Shown here piece after piece: positions 30,978 through 40,978 of a stretch of 64,000 nucleotides of DNA (positions are counted from its first letter, which is position 1; each line of letters begins with the position of its first letter). Both the position numbers and the translations under genes were made by a program. Location of the stretch: assembly GCF_014201355.1 (NCBI RefSeq), contig NZ_JACHEG010000008.1:124001-188000 (forward strand), written 5' to 3'. Origin of the DNA: Aliirhizobium wenxiniae. Lineage in GTDB: Bacteria; Pseudomonadota; Alphaproteobacteria; Rhizobiales; Rhizobiaceae. The notes beneath the pieces were generated by a model. The model had not been told where the DNA came from. It made no database searches and saw nothing but the letters and a program-made list of their open reading frames with translations.

Positions 30978-33242
30978 TTACGCAGCGAACTTGCGGCGCC
31001 CGGGCGCCGACGCGCCGACCGGGGAATACCCGTGTTCTTCCGCACGTGCCATCAACGTAAATTTGGAGAGATAACCGTCAAGCGCCACACACTCTTCGGC
31101 CAGCCCGGAGCCGGCGGCACTCATTTCCTCCACCATTGCAGCATTCTGCTGGGTGGTCTGGTCGAGATGATTGATTGCAGAGTTCACCTGAGTCAGGCCT
31201 GAAGATTGCTCCTGTGCCGCGATGGCAATGGCTTCCATATGGTCGTTCGCTGCCCGCACAAGCGTTTCGATCTCCGCGAGGCAGGAGCCGGTGCTATCGA
31301 CCAGATTGACGCCCTCCCCGACTGCAACCTCAGACGTTGCGATAAGTTGCTTGATCTCCTTGGCAGCAGTCGCCGAGCGCTGTGCGAGTTCGCGCACCTC
31401 CTGCGCCACAACGGCGAAGCCCTTGCCGGCGTCTCCGGCGCGAGCCGCTTCGACCCCTGCATTCAGGGCGAGCAGGTTCGTCTGAAACGCGATCTCGTCG
31501 ATGACGCCTATGATCTGTCCGATCTGCTGCGAAGAGCGTTCGATGCGCGCCATCGCCGACGTAGCGTCCTGAACGACAGCGCCCGACTGGTCGGCCTTCA
31601 GCTTGACGTTGCGAACGACCTCTCTTGCATCTGCCGCACGATGCGACGTCGACTTCACGTTCGAGGTGATCTGCTCCAGTGCCGCGGCAGTCTCTTCAAG
31701 CGAGGCTGCCTGCTGTTCGGTGCGACGTGCCAGATCGTTGGATGCCGTGGAAATCTCACCGGCGCCGGAGCTGACAGTCGTAACCGAGCGCTCGAATTCG
31801 ACCAAAGTTGTTCGCAATTGCGTGACTGAGGTGTTGAAGTTGTGCCGCAGCGCCTCGAACTGAGGGGCGAACGGCTGGTTGATCTCGCAGAGCATGTTGC
31901 CGGCTGCGAGCGCCTTCAATCCTTCGGCAAGTGCTGCGGTTGCCTGGTTCAGACGACGATCGGCATCTTCCTCGGAAATACGCTGCATCTCGATCCGATC
32001 GTTTTCGGCCTTGGTGCGGTTGGCTTCGGCTTCCTGTTCAAGCTGCCTGTTCCTGATCGATGCCTGTCTGAAGATTTCGACTGAACCAGCCATCTCACCG
32101 ATTTCATCGCTACGACCAAGTCCGGGCACATCAATGCCGGAGTTGCCGTTGGAAAGCGCGACCATGCAGTCCGTCAGAGCGCGGATGGGGCGAAGGACAC
32201 GAATGACGATGATGGCGGTGCCACCCAGTCCGATCGCCAGTGCAAGGATTGCTCCGAGCGACATCAGGACGGCATTCATGGTTGCCGCGCTGCGCATCTG
32301 CGCGGCCGTGTCATCCAGTTCGGCCATTGCCGCCAGTGCGACCTGAGCAACAACGCCGAGGGCGGCGTTGGATGTCATCTGCCAATCATCGACCGTAAAT
32401 ACCGTCGAGGGTCCGGTCGAAAGGTCGCGGAGCAAAACTTCGCGCCTGTCATTGAATGCACCATCGAAATAGGCGGAAGTGCCGGCCGCATACTTGGCCT
32501 TGATGTCGGCAGACGTGCTTTCATGCGCAACCAGCCCGCCGACCGCGTTCCAGGCGAAACTTGTAGCCGCATCGGTTTTGAGAAGGGCCGCACGCTCGTC
32601 GGACGTCAACGCCCGGTTTGCGCCTATAAGGGACGTGACCGTCACAGCAGAAGTGCCGCCATTGTTACGGGCCGCCCATGCATAGGCACGCATTTGGATC
32701 AGGCCGGTGAAAGACTGGTCGAGCGTCCGCACACGATTTTCGAGTGCCGTCGAGGTCGCATCGAAAACCGCAAGGACATTATTTCCGAAGGTCAACACCT
32801 CGTCGCGAAGGCCAGGCTCTCGCTGTGCCATCTCACGCGAAAAATTGGAATCGACGCGGGTGCGCAGGGCCTTCAATGCCTCGTAGGCATCGATCGCCTG
32901 TTTCAGATGCGGCGTGATGCTGCCGTTGCTCACGGTTGCGGCTTCCGCGTCAAAGCGTTGCATGGCCGCATCGATGACGGTACGGGCTGTCTCGACGCTT
33001 TTTCTTGATACAGCGCCGGCAGCAGGCGACTGGACGAGCGCTGCTGCACTGTTTCCGCGTTCAGAGCGAAAATTGATGAGCGCTTCGAACATGGCGCGAT
33101 CCAGCGATACCAGTGATGCAACCTCCGAATATGACCGGTAGTCTTTCACGGATGAGACAGCCAACGTGGCCATGACCACCGCCAAGGGGAGGCTCACGAC
33201 AAGAAAGAGAAAAATAAGAATTGTTCGCAGTTTAAACGTCAT
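30978..33242 (-). CDS. Methyl-accepting chemotaxis protein
   Basis: A 754-residue transmembrane chemoreceptor. TM1 is at about 7-30 (RTILIFLFLVVSLPLAVVM), followed by a long periplasmic domain and TM2 (AILALAIGLGGTAIIVIRVL). A HAMP domain beginning RPIRALTDCMVALSNG comes next, then a classic signalling domain with the hairpin tip IDEIAFQTNLLALNAGVEAARAG. The periplasmic start carries NFRSERGNSAAALVQ, which resembles nitrate/nitrite-sensing (NIT) domains; ligand unknown. The start at 33242 (MTFKLRT) has GGAG eight bases upstream; the frame reaches 33317. No C-terminal CheR-binding pentapeptide is present. A broken paralogue is at 52167-53480. Confidence 0.92.
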   Translation of the reverse strand: MTFKLRTILIFLFLVVSLPLAVVMATLAVSSVKDYRSYSEVASLVSLDRAMFEALINFRSERGNSAAALVQSPAAGAVSRKSVETARTVIDAAMQRFDAEAATVSNGSITPHLKQAIDAYEALKALRTRVDSNFSREMAQREPGLRDEVLTFGNNVLAVFDATSTALENRVRTLDQSFTGLIQMRAYAWAARNNGGTSAVTVTSLIGANRALTSDERAALLKTDAATSFAWNAVGGLVAHESTSADIKAKYAAGTSAYFDGAFNDRREVLLRDLSTGPSTVFTVDDWQMTSNAALGVVAQVALAAMAELDDTAAQMRSAATMNAVLMSLGAILALAIGLGGTAIIVIRVLRPIRALTDCMVALSNGNSGIDVPGLGRSDEIGEMAGSVEIFRQASIRNRQLEQEAEANRTKAENDRIEMQRISEEDADRRLNQATAALAEGLKALAAGNMLCEINQPFAPQFEALRHNFNTSVTQLRTTLVEFERSVTTVSSGAGEISTASNDLARRTEQQAASLEETAAALEQITSNVKSTSHRAADAREVVRNVKLKADQSGAVVQDATSAMARIERSSQQIGQIIGVIDEIAFQTNLLALNAGVEAARAGDAGKGFAVVAQEVRELAQRSATAAKEIKQLIATSEVAVGEGVNLVDSTGSCLAEIETLVRAANDHMEAIAIAAQEQSSGLTQVNSAINHLDQTTQQNAAMVEEMSAAGSGLAEECVALDGYLSKFTLMARAEEHGYSPVGASAPGRRKFAA

Positions 33243-33815
33243 AGCCCCAGCTCCAAAAATCGATGCGCGAAACATGATTTCCAATTGTGAACAATCCGAA
33301 AATGTAATCTCGCCCAATGGGTGTGGCTGACATGGTGACGGATGTTGAATGCGCGTCCGGTCTTGCTTGCTTCCAATCCGAGAAAAACGCTCAGTGCGTG
33401 TATTCGTGATGAAAATCGACGTCAGAAGTGTCCCGCTCGCGACGAGCGAGAGCGGTATTCAACGCGTGAAAAATCCGCGGACGCCAATGAATTCATTGTC
33501 TTTGAGTCACAGGCGAGTCCCGGTAGGCATTTCATAGGCCGGTCACGTCACCAGCTCTAGGTTGCTACTGCGACGATTGGTCGTCAAGACCGCTCTTCGT
33601 CTCGCCACTGATGACGACTGGCCTGCCGAGCTCAAACGAACGCATGGATTCCTGCCGCTCTACGCTGTGTTTCCGTGTGCTCTACAATAATTTCGAAACT
33701 TCCGACAACGTCGGCCGTAAAGCTAATTTCAGCCCGCACTGTGGCGACGAAAACGAAAAAGACCGGCAGGCTGCCCTACCGGTCTTTTCGATCCATCATG
33801 CAAGTACCAGGAGAT
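33243..33815. other. 573-bp intergenic region
   Basis: It lies upstream of the chemoreceptor and downstream of the PQQ dehydrogenase, both on the minus strand. No gene is supported. The only clear structure is the terminator at 33757-33788. Confidence 0.5.
33757..33788 (-). terminator. Rho-independent terminator of PQQ dehydrogenase
   Basis: Arms AAAAGACCGG (33757-33766) and CCGGTCTTTT (33779-33788) with an inner AGG/CCT pair; the minus-strand transcript ends in a run of U. It lies 28 bases after the stop at 33816. Confidence 0.8.
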
Positions 33816-36236
33816 TTAAGGGGAATTGGCCCCGCCGGTATTGCCGCTCCTGGGCAGTGCGAAGGCGATGATATAGTCACCGAAGTCGGGTGCTGCACGC
33901 GCGCCATTGGCGGTCACGACAACATATTGCCTTCCATCTTCAGGCGATATGAACACCAGCGGTGTCGAGCCTGCTCCCACAGGAAGCGGGCTCTTCCAGA
34001 CGACTTCGCCAGTCGCCACATCGACTGCGCGCAGATAGTAATCCGAGGTCGCGGAGAAGAACACAAGGCCGGATGCCGTCGGCGTCGCACCACCAAGAGT
34101 CGGCATGCCAAGCTCGATAGGAAGGTGCGTCTTCATGCCGAGCGGGCCGAACTGTTCGGGCGTGCCCATCGAGCGATGCCACAGAATTTTCTGGGTCTTC
34201 ATGTCGACTGCAGCCATCGTGCCGAAGGGAGGCGTAGTGCAAGGGACGCCAAGGAAAGACTGAACCATGCCGCGCTCGGCACCGTAGGGTGTCTCTTTCA
34301 TCGGAACCACACCACCGGTGCTGTGCGAACCCTTGCCCGAGGCCTTCGTGCGGGCAATCTCGTCCTCGCGGCTCAGAAGGCGGCCCTTCATCGCAACGCG
34401 CATGTCGTTGACGATCATGATGTCCCGGCTTTTGTCGATCGCCTGGCCACCCCAGTTTGTTGTGCCGTACCAAGACGGGTTCTGGAGATACCACTGCATC
34501 TGCGGCGGTGTGTAGTCGCCGACATAATAAAGGCTCTTGAACTGGATTCGGCAATTCAACTGATCGATCGGGGTTATGCCCCACATTGTCTGCTCGGTCA
34601 GGACGTCATCGCGGAAAGAGGGCATGCCAACCGAGTAAGGCTGCGTGGGCGAGAGCTTCTCGCCGGGGACGCCATTGGTCGGGACAGGTCGTTCCTCGAC
34701 GGCAGTGATCGGCTTGCCGGTGCGACGATCAAGAACGTAAATTTCGCCGTTCTTGGATGCCTGGACCAGAGCTGGAATGCGGCCGCCCTTGCCGTCCGGC
34801 ATGTCGTAAAGCACAGGCTTGGACGGGAGATCGAGGTCCCAGACGTCGTGGTGAACAAGCTGAAAGGTCCAGCGCTCTTCGCCCGTCGTGGCATCGACTG
34901 CGACGACAGAGGAGCCAACACGATCGGTCTCCGGCGAGCGCTGGCCGCCGAACAGGTCCGGCGTTCCATTGCCGGTCGGAAGATAGACCATGTTCAGCTT
35001 CGGGTCATAGCTCGGCGTGGCCCACATGTTCGGGGTGCTGCGCGTATAGCTCTGGCCGTCGGCTGGGGGATTGGGCTGACCAGGACGGCCGACATCCCAC
35101 GCCCAAACGAACGCTCCAGTCGTTGCGTTGAAGGCGCGCACCACGCCAGAAGGCTCGTCGGCAGACTGGTTATCCATCACCCAGCCGCCGATGATCAGGT
35201 TCTCGCCAGCGAGGAGCGGACCAGAGGTTGGATTGTAAAAGCCTGGGATAACGGCGCCCATGCCGGTGGCGAGGAATACAGTGCCCTTGTCACCGAAGGA
35301 TTCGACCGGCTTGCCGGTGGCAGCATCAAGGGCGATCAGGCGCATGTCGCCGGTGGACACATAAAGACGCTTCTTACCCGGTGCATCCTCGGCAAGGCCT
35401 GGAACGTCGTAATAGGCGAGAGAGCGGCAGCGCATCCAGTGCGCGGTGGCATCCGGCTTCACGCCCGGATCGAAATGCCAGAGCTGTTCACCGGTATCGC
35501 CGCGCACGGCGAACACCTGGTTGGTCGGTGTGCACGGGTAGAGAATATTGCCGATCTGCAGTGGCGTATTCTGATTCTCGCTTCCGTTTCCTGTGATGTC
35601 GCCGGTGTGAAACGTCCAGGCGATTTCAAGGTCCTTCACGTTGCTCCGGTTGATCTGGCTGTAGGGGGCAAACTGCTCGCCGGACGGCGTGCGACCGAAG
35701 CCGACCCACTGATCGGGTTCGCTTTCAGGCTTGTAGTCTGATGCAAGAGCAGGCGTCGATGTTGCCTTGACCAGCCAGATCGGACTGAAAGCACTGATGA
35801 AGGCCGCAATGACGCCGACAGCCAGCACAGCCGAAATGCCGTAAGATACCGGCCGGATGCGATTAATCCCAGAAGCACCGCGCAGACTTGGGACGCTAAG
35901 ACCGATCAAGAGCCCAATGACCGCAAACATGCCGAGCCTTGCCGCAAGCGGCCAGAATTGTAGCCCACTTTCCCATAAAGCCCAGACGAGTGTCACGACG
36001 AAGAAAGCTGCGTATAGGTAACCCGCACGGACATCCGCACGGGCAAGGAGGTATGACGTCGTGATCAGCACGATGCCGGCGACGAGATAGTAGAACGACC
36101 CCCCCAGCACCATCAGTTGATAGCCGCCGTAGAGGAAATATGCTCCTAATGCGAGCAGGGCGAGACCAATGAGAAGGGCGAACAATCTCGCCCCTAGAGA
36201 CACTTGCGTGCTATTGATGCTTGATACGGGCGACAA
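33816..36236 (-). CDS. Membrane-bound PQQ-dependent dehydrogenase, divergent paralogue of Gcd
   Basis: An 806-residue quinoprotein of the glucose/quinate/shikimate dehydrogenase family. Five N-terminal membrane helices (about 15-155) anchor it, and an eight-bladed propeller follows in the periplasm, passing electrons to ubiquinone. PQQ-domain stretches include TRSTPNMWATPSYDPKL, LVHHDVWDLDLPSKPVL, LDRRTGKPITAVEERPVP and WGITPIDQLNCRIQFKSL. The segment YPCTPTNQVFAV has Thr238 where Gcd proteins have the substrate-affinity His in CT-x-H (His229 in the copy at 48680). It may therefore act on another sugar, polyol or cyclic acid. The start is TTG at 36236 behind a full AAAGGAGG; the longer frame to 36290 has no site. 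It is divergent from the TetR gene. Confidence 0.9.
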   Translation of the reverse strand: MSPVSSINSTQVSLGARLFALLIGLALLALGAYFLYGGYQLMVLGGSFYYLVAGIVLITTSYLLARADVRAGYLYAAFFVVTLVWALWESGLQFWPLAARLGMFAVIGLLIGLSVPSLRGASGINRIRPVSYGISAVLAVGVIAAFISAFSPIWLVKATSTPALASDYKPESEPDQWVGFGRTPSGEQFAPYSQINRSNVKDLEIAWTFHTGDITGNGSENQNTPLQIGNILYPCTPTNQVFAVRGDTGEQLWHFDPGVKPDATAHWMRCRSLAYYDVPGLAEDAPGKKRLYVSTGDMRLIALDAATGKPVESFGDKGTVFLATGMGAVIPGFYNPTSGPLLAGENLIIGGWVMDNQSADEPSGVVRAFNATTGAFVWAWDVGRPGQPNPPADGQSYTRSTPNMWATPSYDPKLNMVYLPTGNGTPDLFGGQRSPETDRVGSSVVAVDATTGEERWTFQLVHHDVWDLDLPSKPVLYDMPDGKGGRIPALVQASKNGEIYVLDRRTGKPITAVEERPVPTNGVPGEKLSPTQPYSVGMPSFRDDVLTEQTMWGITPIDQLNCRIQFKSLYYVGDYTPPQMQWYLQNPSWYGTTNWGGQAIDKSRDIMIVNDMRVAMKGRLLSREDEIARTKASGKGSHSTGGVVPMKETPYGAERGMVQSFLGVPCTTPPFGTMAAVDMKTQKILWHRSMGTPEQFGPLGMKTHLPIELGMPTLGGATPTASGLVFFSATSDYYLRAVDVATGEVVWKSPLPVGAGSTPLVFISPEDGRQYVVVTANGARAAPDFGDYIIAFALPRSGNTGGANSP

Positions 36237-36619
36237 GTTACCCTCCTTTGAGCAGCGATGAAGGGCAAGCACGACGAAGCATCCGATCAAGCGGGCATCG
36301 CCAGTCGATGCTTTCGGGCATTGCCAGAAATGTGGGCGTGAAAGGTTAGGCAGGCTGTCCAGTCGCGCAGACGCGTGCCGTGCACATAGGTGTCCGGAGC
36401 CAGCGGCCGCGATTGAGCTACTGCCAAAATGTCGCAGAATATATGGGCCACGAGGCTACGGAGTGTAGCCTCAGACTCTACAATGAAACTCATTTCTAGC
36501 AGATGTGCCGGAGCTTACCACTTTTCCGATCCCGTCATCCCGTGTAATTGCTCCACCTAATAATAGGAGATGACGGCATCTGAAGACTTGATGACGTGGC
36601 ATCCAAGGAAAGGTTTGTC
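36237..36619. other. 383-bp divergent intergenic region
   Basis: It lies between the PQQ dehydrogenase and the TetR gene. No coding sequence is supported. A small CCTA-N4-TAGG repeat lies at 36556-36567, of doubtful meaning. Confidence 0.4.
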
Positions 36620-37228
36620 ATGCCTCGTGCCAATAGAAACGCAGAAAAGGGTGAGCTTACACGTTCCGCGATCCTTAAGGCTGCTGTCGAGCTATTTGGC
36701 GAGAATGGCTTTCGCGCGACGACAATGAACCAGATCGCTAGCCGTGCAGGTGTCGTTCAATCGGCATTGCACCATCATTTCGGGGGCAAGGATCAACTTC
36801 TCGATGCCGCCTTGAAGCTGCATTATCCGCCAGCAGCAAGTCGCCCAGATATCGAGGCGGTGGCGGAGGGCAAATCCAACTTCGTCGACGAAGTCCTACG
36901 AGCTGCCAATCGGAACGCACAAGATAGGGATCTCGTGCGGTTTTTCTCAGTCATGACAGGGGAGTCTCTGACAGGCGATCACCCCGCTCATGAGTTCTTT
37001 GTCGCGCGCTACGAGCTGGTACGACAGGGATTTGCCGATGCTATTGCAAAGGCAAAGGGCGTCGAGAGTGAGGAGTCCAGACGGCTAATATTGTTGCTCG
37101 TTTCAATATTGTTCGCTGCTTCGGATGGGCTGCAAATGCAATGGCTCCGCAATCCTTCCTTCGATTTCACAGGCGCTATTGAACTTGCTGCCGCACTCAC
37201 ACGCGAACAGCTCGATGCCATAAACTGA
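36620..37228 (+). CDS. TetR-family transcriptional regulator
   Basis: A 202-residue TetR regulator. The DNA-binding domain reads ELTRSAILKAAVELFGENGFRATTMNQIASRAGVVQSALHHHFGGKDQLLDAAL; the ligand domain is divergent. The start at 36620 (MPRANRN) follows AAGGAAAGG; a GTG at 36596 is possible. It lies 122 bases upstream of the MFS-beta-glucosidase operon in the same direction, and a 22-bp palindrome typical of TetR sites lies between them, so it probably represses that operon in response to a glycoside or aglycone. Confidence 0.9.
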   Translation: MPRANRNAEKGELTRSAILKAAVELFGENGFRATTMNQIASRAGVVQSALHHHFGGKDQLLDAALKLHYPPAASRPDIEAVAEGKSNFVDEVLRAANRNAQDRDLVRFFSVMTGESLTGDHPAHEFFVARYELVRQGFADAIAKAKGVESEESRRLILLLVSILFAASDGLQMQWLRNPSFDFTGAIELAAALTREQLDAIN

Positions 37229-37266
37229 AAGTTAGTTCTTGTCGGAACATCCGCCATTCGCTATTA

Positions 37267-37288
37267 ACAGGTCGGTCAGCCGACCTGT
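37267..37288. promoter_or_regulatory. TetR-type operator palindrome
   Basis: Perfect nine-base arms ACAGGTCGG and CCGACCTGT with spacer TCAG, 63 bases before the MFS start. Its form is that of common TetR-family operators. It could be read as a hairpin after the TetR gene, but lacks a U-run. Confidence 0.65.
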
Positions 37289-37350
37289 CTCTTGATCAAG
37301 TGTTAGTGTAGGCTAGATCATCAACTGTCATCACCTTGGAGGAGGGAAAG

Positions 37351-38652
37351 ATGCTTCAGTCCGTAGACCCAATATCAATCCAGGCCGAAACCACACCGGA
37401 ACGTCACATGCGGCTTACCGGCCAGTCGATCGACGGCCTTTTCGTGGTTCGCTATATCGCGGCCATAATCGGAATTTACGTCGCTCTCATCACACCGGCA
37501 TCGGTAACGATCGCCCTGAGGGTCGGCCAGATCGATCCTGACGGGAAAGCAAGCTCATTTGCTTTAGTATCCAGCGTCGGCGCAGCCGCCGCACTTATCT
37601 CGAATCCCATTTTCGGAATGCTGAGCGACCGGCTCTCATCACGATGGGGACAGAGGAAGCCGTTCCTTTTGGGCGGCTTCCTTGCTGGCGCGTTGGCGAT
37701 ATATTTGATTGCGATCGCCACAACTATACCTATGGTCGCTCTAGGTTGGGCATTGGCGCAGGCAAGTTTTAATGCCGCGGTTGCCGCAACCATAGCCATC
37801 TTGCCTGAGCGAGTGCCGCTAGCATTGCGCGGCCGTGTGTCGGGCCTGATGGGAATGACCGGGCAAGTTGCCGTCGTGAGTGGTGTTTTCCTGATCCAAC
37901 TGGTGGGTACCGATGGAATAGGGATGTTCATGTGGCCAGTTCTTCTTGGCGGACTGCTTGCCGCCCCATTCCTGTTCACGTTGCGGGAGGCACCGCTCCA
38001 ATCGGCTCCCACCAAGCGCCTGACGCTGACTAGCCTTCTGGGAGCGCTGTGGATCAACCCGTTCGTCAATCGTGATTTCGGGCTCGTTTGGATGGGCAGG
38101 TTTCTAGCCTGGACATCTCTCTACTTGCTGACAACCTACAAGACTTACTTCCTGATCGACCGTCTCGGCTATACCACGCAGACGATTGCGCCTATCCTGA
38201 CGGTTGCTATGTTCGTTCTGGCAGTCGCGGTTGCCATTGCCAGCATCGGTGGCGGTTGGCTTTCAGACTATTTCGGTCAGCGCAAGCCATTCATCCTGCT
38301 CGCATCACTATTTTTCGTCATAGCGATGGGGATTATTGCCTTCACTCACAGCGTCGAGATGTTTCTTCTCGGCATTGCCATCGCAGGGCTTGGCAACGGT
38401 CTTTATCTGGGCGTCGACTATGCGCTCGTCTCCGAGGTTCTGCCGGATAAGGACAGCTCCGCGGGTAAGGGAATGGGTGTCTTTAATCTCTCAAGTACAA
38501 TTCCGCAGACCGTAGCGCCCATTCTTGCGCCGGCATTGCTGCTCATCGGCGCAAATGGTCACGGAGGCAACTATACCAGCCTCTACCTGTTTGCCGCCGC
38601 CCTCGCGATAGTGAGTGCAATCTTTATCCAATTCATAAGAGGTGCCAAATGA
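37351..38652 (+). CDS. MFS transporter (GPH/sugar-porter-like), probable glycoside carrier
   Basis: A 433-residue twelve-helix major facilitator. It carries the cytoplasmic loop signature twice, in GMLSDRLSSRWGQRKPF and in GGWLSDYFGQRKPF, as in sucrose and glycoside-pentoside-hexuronide carriers. Start ATG at 37351 behind GGAGGAGG; a TTG at 37336 heads a longer frame. Its stop overlaps the ATG of the GH3 beta-glucosidase by four bases, so the two are coupled, and the substrate is probably a beta-glucoside or short glucan. The TetR gene and its operator are just upstream. Confidence 0.88.
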   Translation: MLQSVDPISIQAETTPERHMRLTGQSIDGLFVVRYIAAIIGIYVALITPASVTIALRVGQIDPDGKASSFALVSSVGAAAALISNPIFGMLSDRLSSRWGQRKPFLLGGFLAGALAIYLIAIATTIPMVALGWALAQASFNAAVAATIAILPERVPLALRGRVSGLMGMTGQVAVVSGVFLIQLVGTDGIGMFMWPVLLGGLLAAPFLFTLREAPLQSAPTKRLTLTSLLGALWINPFVNRDFGLVWMGRFLAWTSLYLLTTYKTYFLIDRLGYTTQTIAPILTVAMFVLAVAVAIASIGGGWLSDYFGQRKPFILLASLFFVIAMGIIAFTHSVEMFLLGIAIAGLGNGLYLGVDYALVSEVLPDKDSSAGKGMGVFNLSSTIPQTVAPILAPALLLIGANGHGGNYTSLYLFAAALAIVSAIFIQFIRGAK

Positions 38653-40913
38653 ACGAACATGTCGGTTCGCAAAAAGGGATGACCCCTTTAATTGAAGAGG
38701 CCTTGGCCCTGACAACCGGTGTCGACTACTGGACCACGCTCGATGCGCCCGCCAATGGAATTCGCTCGTTACGCTTCGCCGATGGTCCGCACGGATTGCG
38801 TGTTCAGGATGACGAAAATCCCGACCACCTCGGCTTGGAACGAAGTGCACCTGCGACCTGCTTTCCGCCTGCAGTGACACTGGCTTCTTCGTGGGACATG
38901 GAGCTTACGGCAGCGGTCGGAGAAGCCCTTGGACGCGAAGCACGAAAGGCTGGCGTCGATGTTGTTCTTGGTCCAGGCCTCAACATAAAACGAAGCCCGT
39001 TATGCGGGCGAAATTTCGAATACTATTCTGAAGACCCGTTTCTCGCCGGCATGCTTGCCGGAGCCTCCGCGCGCGGTATTCAGGCACAGGGCGTTGCAGC
39101 CTGCCTCAAGCATTTCGCCGCCAACAACCAGGAGACCGACCGACTGCGTGTTAGCGCGAATGTCGATGAGCGGACTCTGCGTGAAGTCTATCTGCGCGCG
39201 TTTCAGATCGCTCTGCGGGAATCGGGCGCGTGGTCCGTAATGTCGTCGTACAATCGCATCAACGGCCTCCACGCTTCGGAGAATCGCTGGTTGCTGACCG
39301 AGATCCTCCGCGACGAATGGGGCTTTGACGGTGTCGTGGTCTCGGACTGGGGTGCCGTCCGCGATCCGGTCGAGGCACTTGCGGCTGGCCTCGATGTCCG
39401 CATGCCCGGGCGTCAGGATGATCCGCGTGTTCGGGATGCTTTTGCGAATGAAAAGCTGAACGAAAAAATCGTCACCAGCATGGTCGAAAGACTGCGCCTT
39501 CTGGCCGCCCGAACTACCCATCATAGCGATGCAGAAGCTATCGATTATGAGGCGCATCACCAGCTCGTTAGGAAGGCAGCCTCAGACTCTGCGGTGCTGC
39601 TAACGAACGATGGCAGCTTGCCGCTTTCACTGTCTTCCGGTCTTCGTGTCGCCGTTGTCGGCGAGTTGGCCCGGACCCCACGCTACCAGGGAGCCGGCAG
39701 TTCGCGCGTCAACGCGGTTAAGGTCGTCAGCGGCCTTGATGCTCTTTCAGCCCGTGCCAAGGGAGCCGGCGCATCGCTAGCGTTCGAGCCCGGTTATTCC
39801 CTTTCCAAAGGCGTCGATACGGCGGTCATGATCGAAAACGCAGTGAACCTTGCGAAGCGATCCGACGTCGTGGTCATCTTTCTCGGACTGCCAGGTGAGT
39901 ACGAGGCGGAAGGCCGGGACCGAACCAACATCGATCTGCCGCCGGACCAGCTTTCGTTAGTGGACGCGCTCCGTGCCGCCGGCAAGACGACGGTCGTGGC
40001 GATGAGCAACGGCTCTGCCGTGACGACGGCCGCGTGGCGGGGTTCGGTCAATGCGATCGTCGAGTTTTGGCTCACGGGACAGGCACACGGCGATACGATC
40101 GCTGATGTGTTGCTTGGCGATACCAATCCCGGCGGCAAGCTCGCGGAGACCATTCCCCTGGTTCTCGAAGACACTCCTTCGTATCTCAATTTTCCAGGCG
40201 CATACGAAAACGTAACTTACGGCGAGGGCATTCACGTCGGCTATCGATACTACGATGCCCGGAAAATGGCAGTCGACTATCCGTTCGGCCACGGCCTTTC
40301 CTATACGACATTCGCCTATTCCGATTTGGAGCTTAAGGTACGACCTTTGGCCGATCCAATCGCCTTCGATGCCAAGTTCACCATTCGCAATACAGGCACG
40401 AGACATGGCAGTGAGGTCGTGCAGCTGTACGTGCACGATCACGGCGAAGTCGTCATCACGCCTCCGGTGGAATTGAGGGGGTGGAAGAAGGTCAACCTGG
40501 CGCCGGGCGAGGCCCAAACCATAGAGATCACGGTCGCGCGCGATGAGTTGAAGCACTGGCATGAAGGCACCCAATCCTGGATCTTTCCGGGGGGCTCGCT
40601 CACTGTGCACGTTGGTGCATCGTCCCGCGATTTTCGCCTTGAAGCGACCGCTGAGATTCCAGGAGAAGCCTTGGTCATCTCCCTCAACGCATGGTCGACG
40701 CTCGGTGAATGGCTGGACCATCCACATCTCGGTCCCCGCCTTCTTGGTCTTTTCAGCGCGCGGGGCGGTGTTAAGGGTCGCGTTGGCGATCTCCTCGCTG
40801 ATGAAGCAGGTCAGGATTCAGTCCGCGGCATTCCACTAGGAACAATCGCTGATTTCCCCGGCGTACCGCTTGAGATGTCGGATATCGAGGACCTGTGCGG
40901 TCAGGCTGCCTGA
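38649..40913 (+). CDS. bglX: Glycoside hydrolase family 3 beta-glucosidase
   Basis: A 754-residue intracellular beta-glucosidase (no signal peptide), releasing terminal glucose from beta-glucosides. Order is the GH3 N-terminal barrel (about 30-300) with ADGPHGLR, NIKRSPLCGRNFEYYSEDP, KHFAANNQETDR and the nucleophile Asp233 in VVVSDWGAV. The GH3 C-terminal domain follows (VVGELARTPRYQGAGSSRV, VVVIFLGLPGEYEAEGRDR), then a fibronectin III-like end (NTGTRHGSEVVQLYVHD). It begins within the stop of the MFS gene. The gene symbol is a family-level name. A product glucose would feed the PQQ enzymes only if oxidised in the periplasm; coupling is inferred. Confidence 0.92.
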   Translation: MNEHVGSQKGMTPLIEEALALTTGVDYWTTLDAPANGIRSLRFADGPHGLRVQDDENPDHLGLERSAPATCFPPAVTLASSWDMELTAAVGEALGREARKAGVDVVLGPGLNIKRSPLCGRNFEYYSEDPFLAGMLAGASARGIQAQGVAACLKHFAANNQETDRLRVSANVDERTLREVYLRAFQIALRESGAWSVMSSYNRINGLHASENRWLLTEILRDEWGFDGVVVSDWGAVRDPVEALAAGLDVRMPGRQDDPRVRDAFANEKLNEKIVTSMVERLRLLAARTTHHSDAEAIDYEAHHQLVRKAASDSAVLLTNDGSLPLSLSSGLRVAVVGELARTPRYQGAGSSRVNAVKVVSGLDALSARAKGAGASLAFEPGYSLSKGVDTAVMIENAVNLAKRSDVVVIFLGLPGEYEAEGRDRTNIDLPPDQLSLVDALRAAGKTTVVAMSNGSAVTTAAWRGSVNAIVEFWLTGQAHGDTIADVLLGDTNPGGKLAETIPLVLEDTPSYLNFPGAYENVTYGEGIHVGYRYYDARKMAVDYPFGHGLSYTTFAYSDLELKVRPLADPIAFDAKFTIRNTGTRHGSEVVQLYVHDHGEVVITPPVELRGWKKVNLAPGEAQTIEITVARDELKHWHEGTQSWIFPGGSLTVHVGASSRDFRLEATAEIPGEALVISLNAWSTLGEWLDHPHLGPRLLGLFSARGGVKGRVGDLLADEAGQDSVRGIPLGTIADFPGVPLEMSDIEDLCGQAA

Positions 40914-40978
40914 CCCACGACTGGTCGGTAGCGTTGAGCGATGGCCTGGCGCTCGTTACTTTTGCGAGGAACAGATTG

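Noticed and set aside
36287..36493. Small minus-strand frame beside the PQQ dehydrogenase
   Set aside because: No family resemblance and no ribosome site; it lies in the promoter region.
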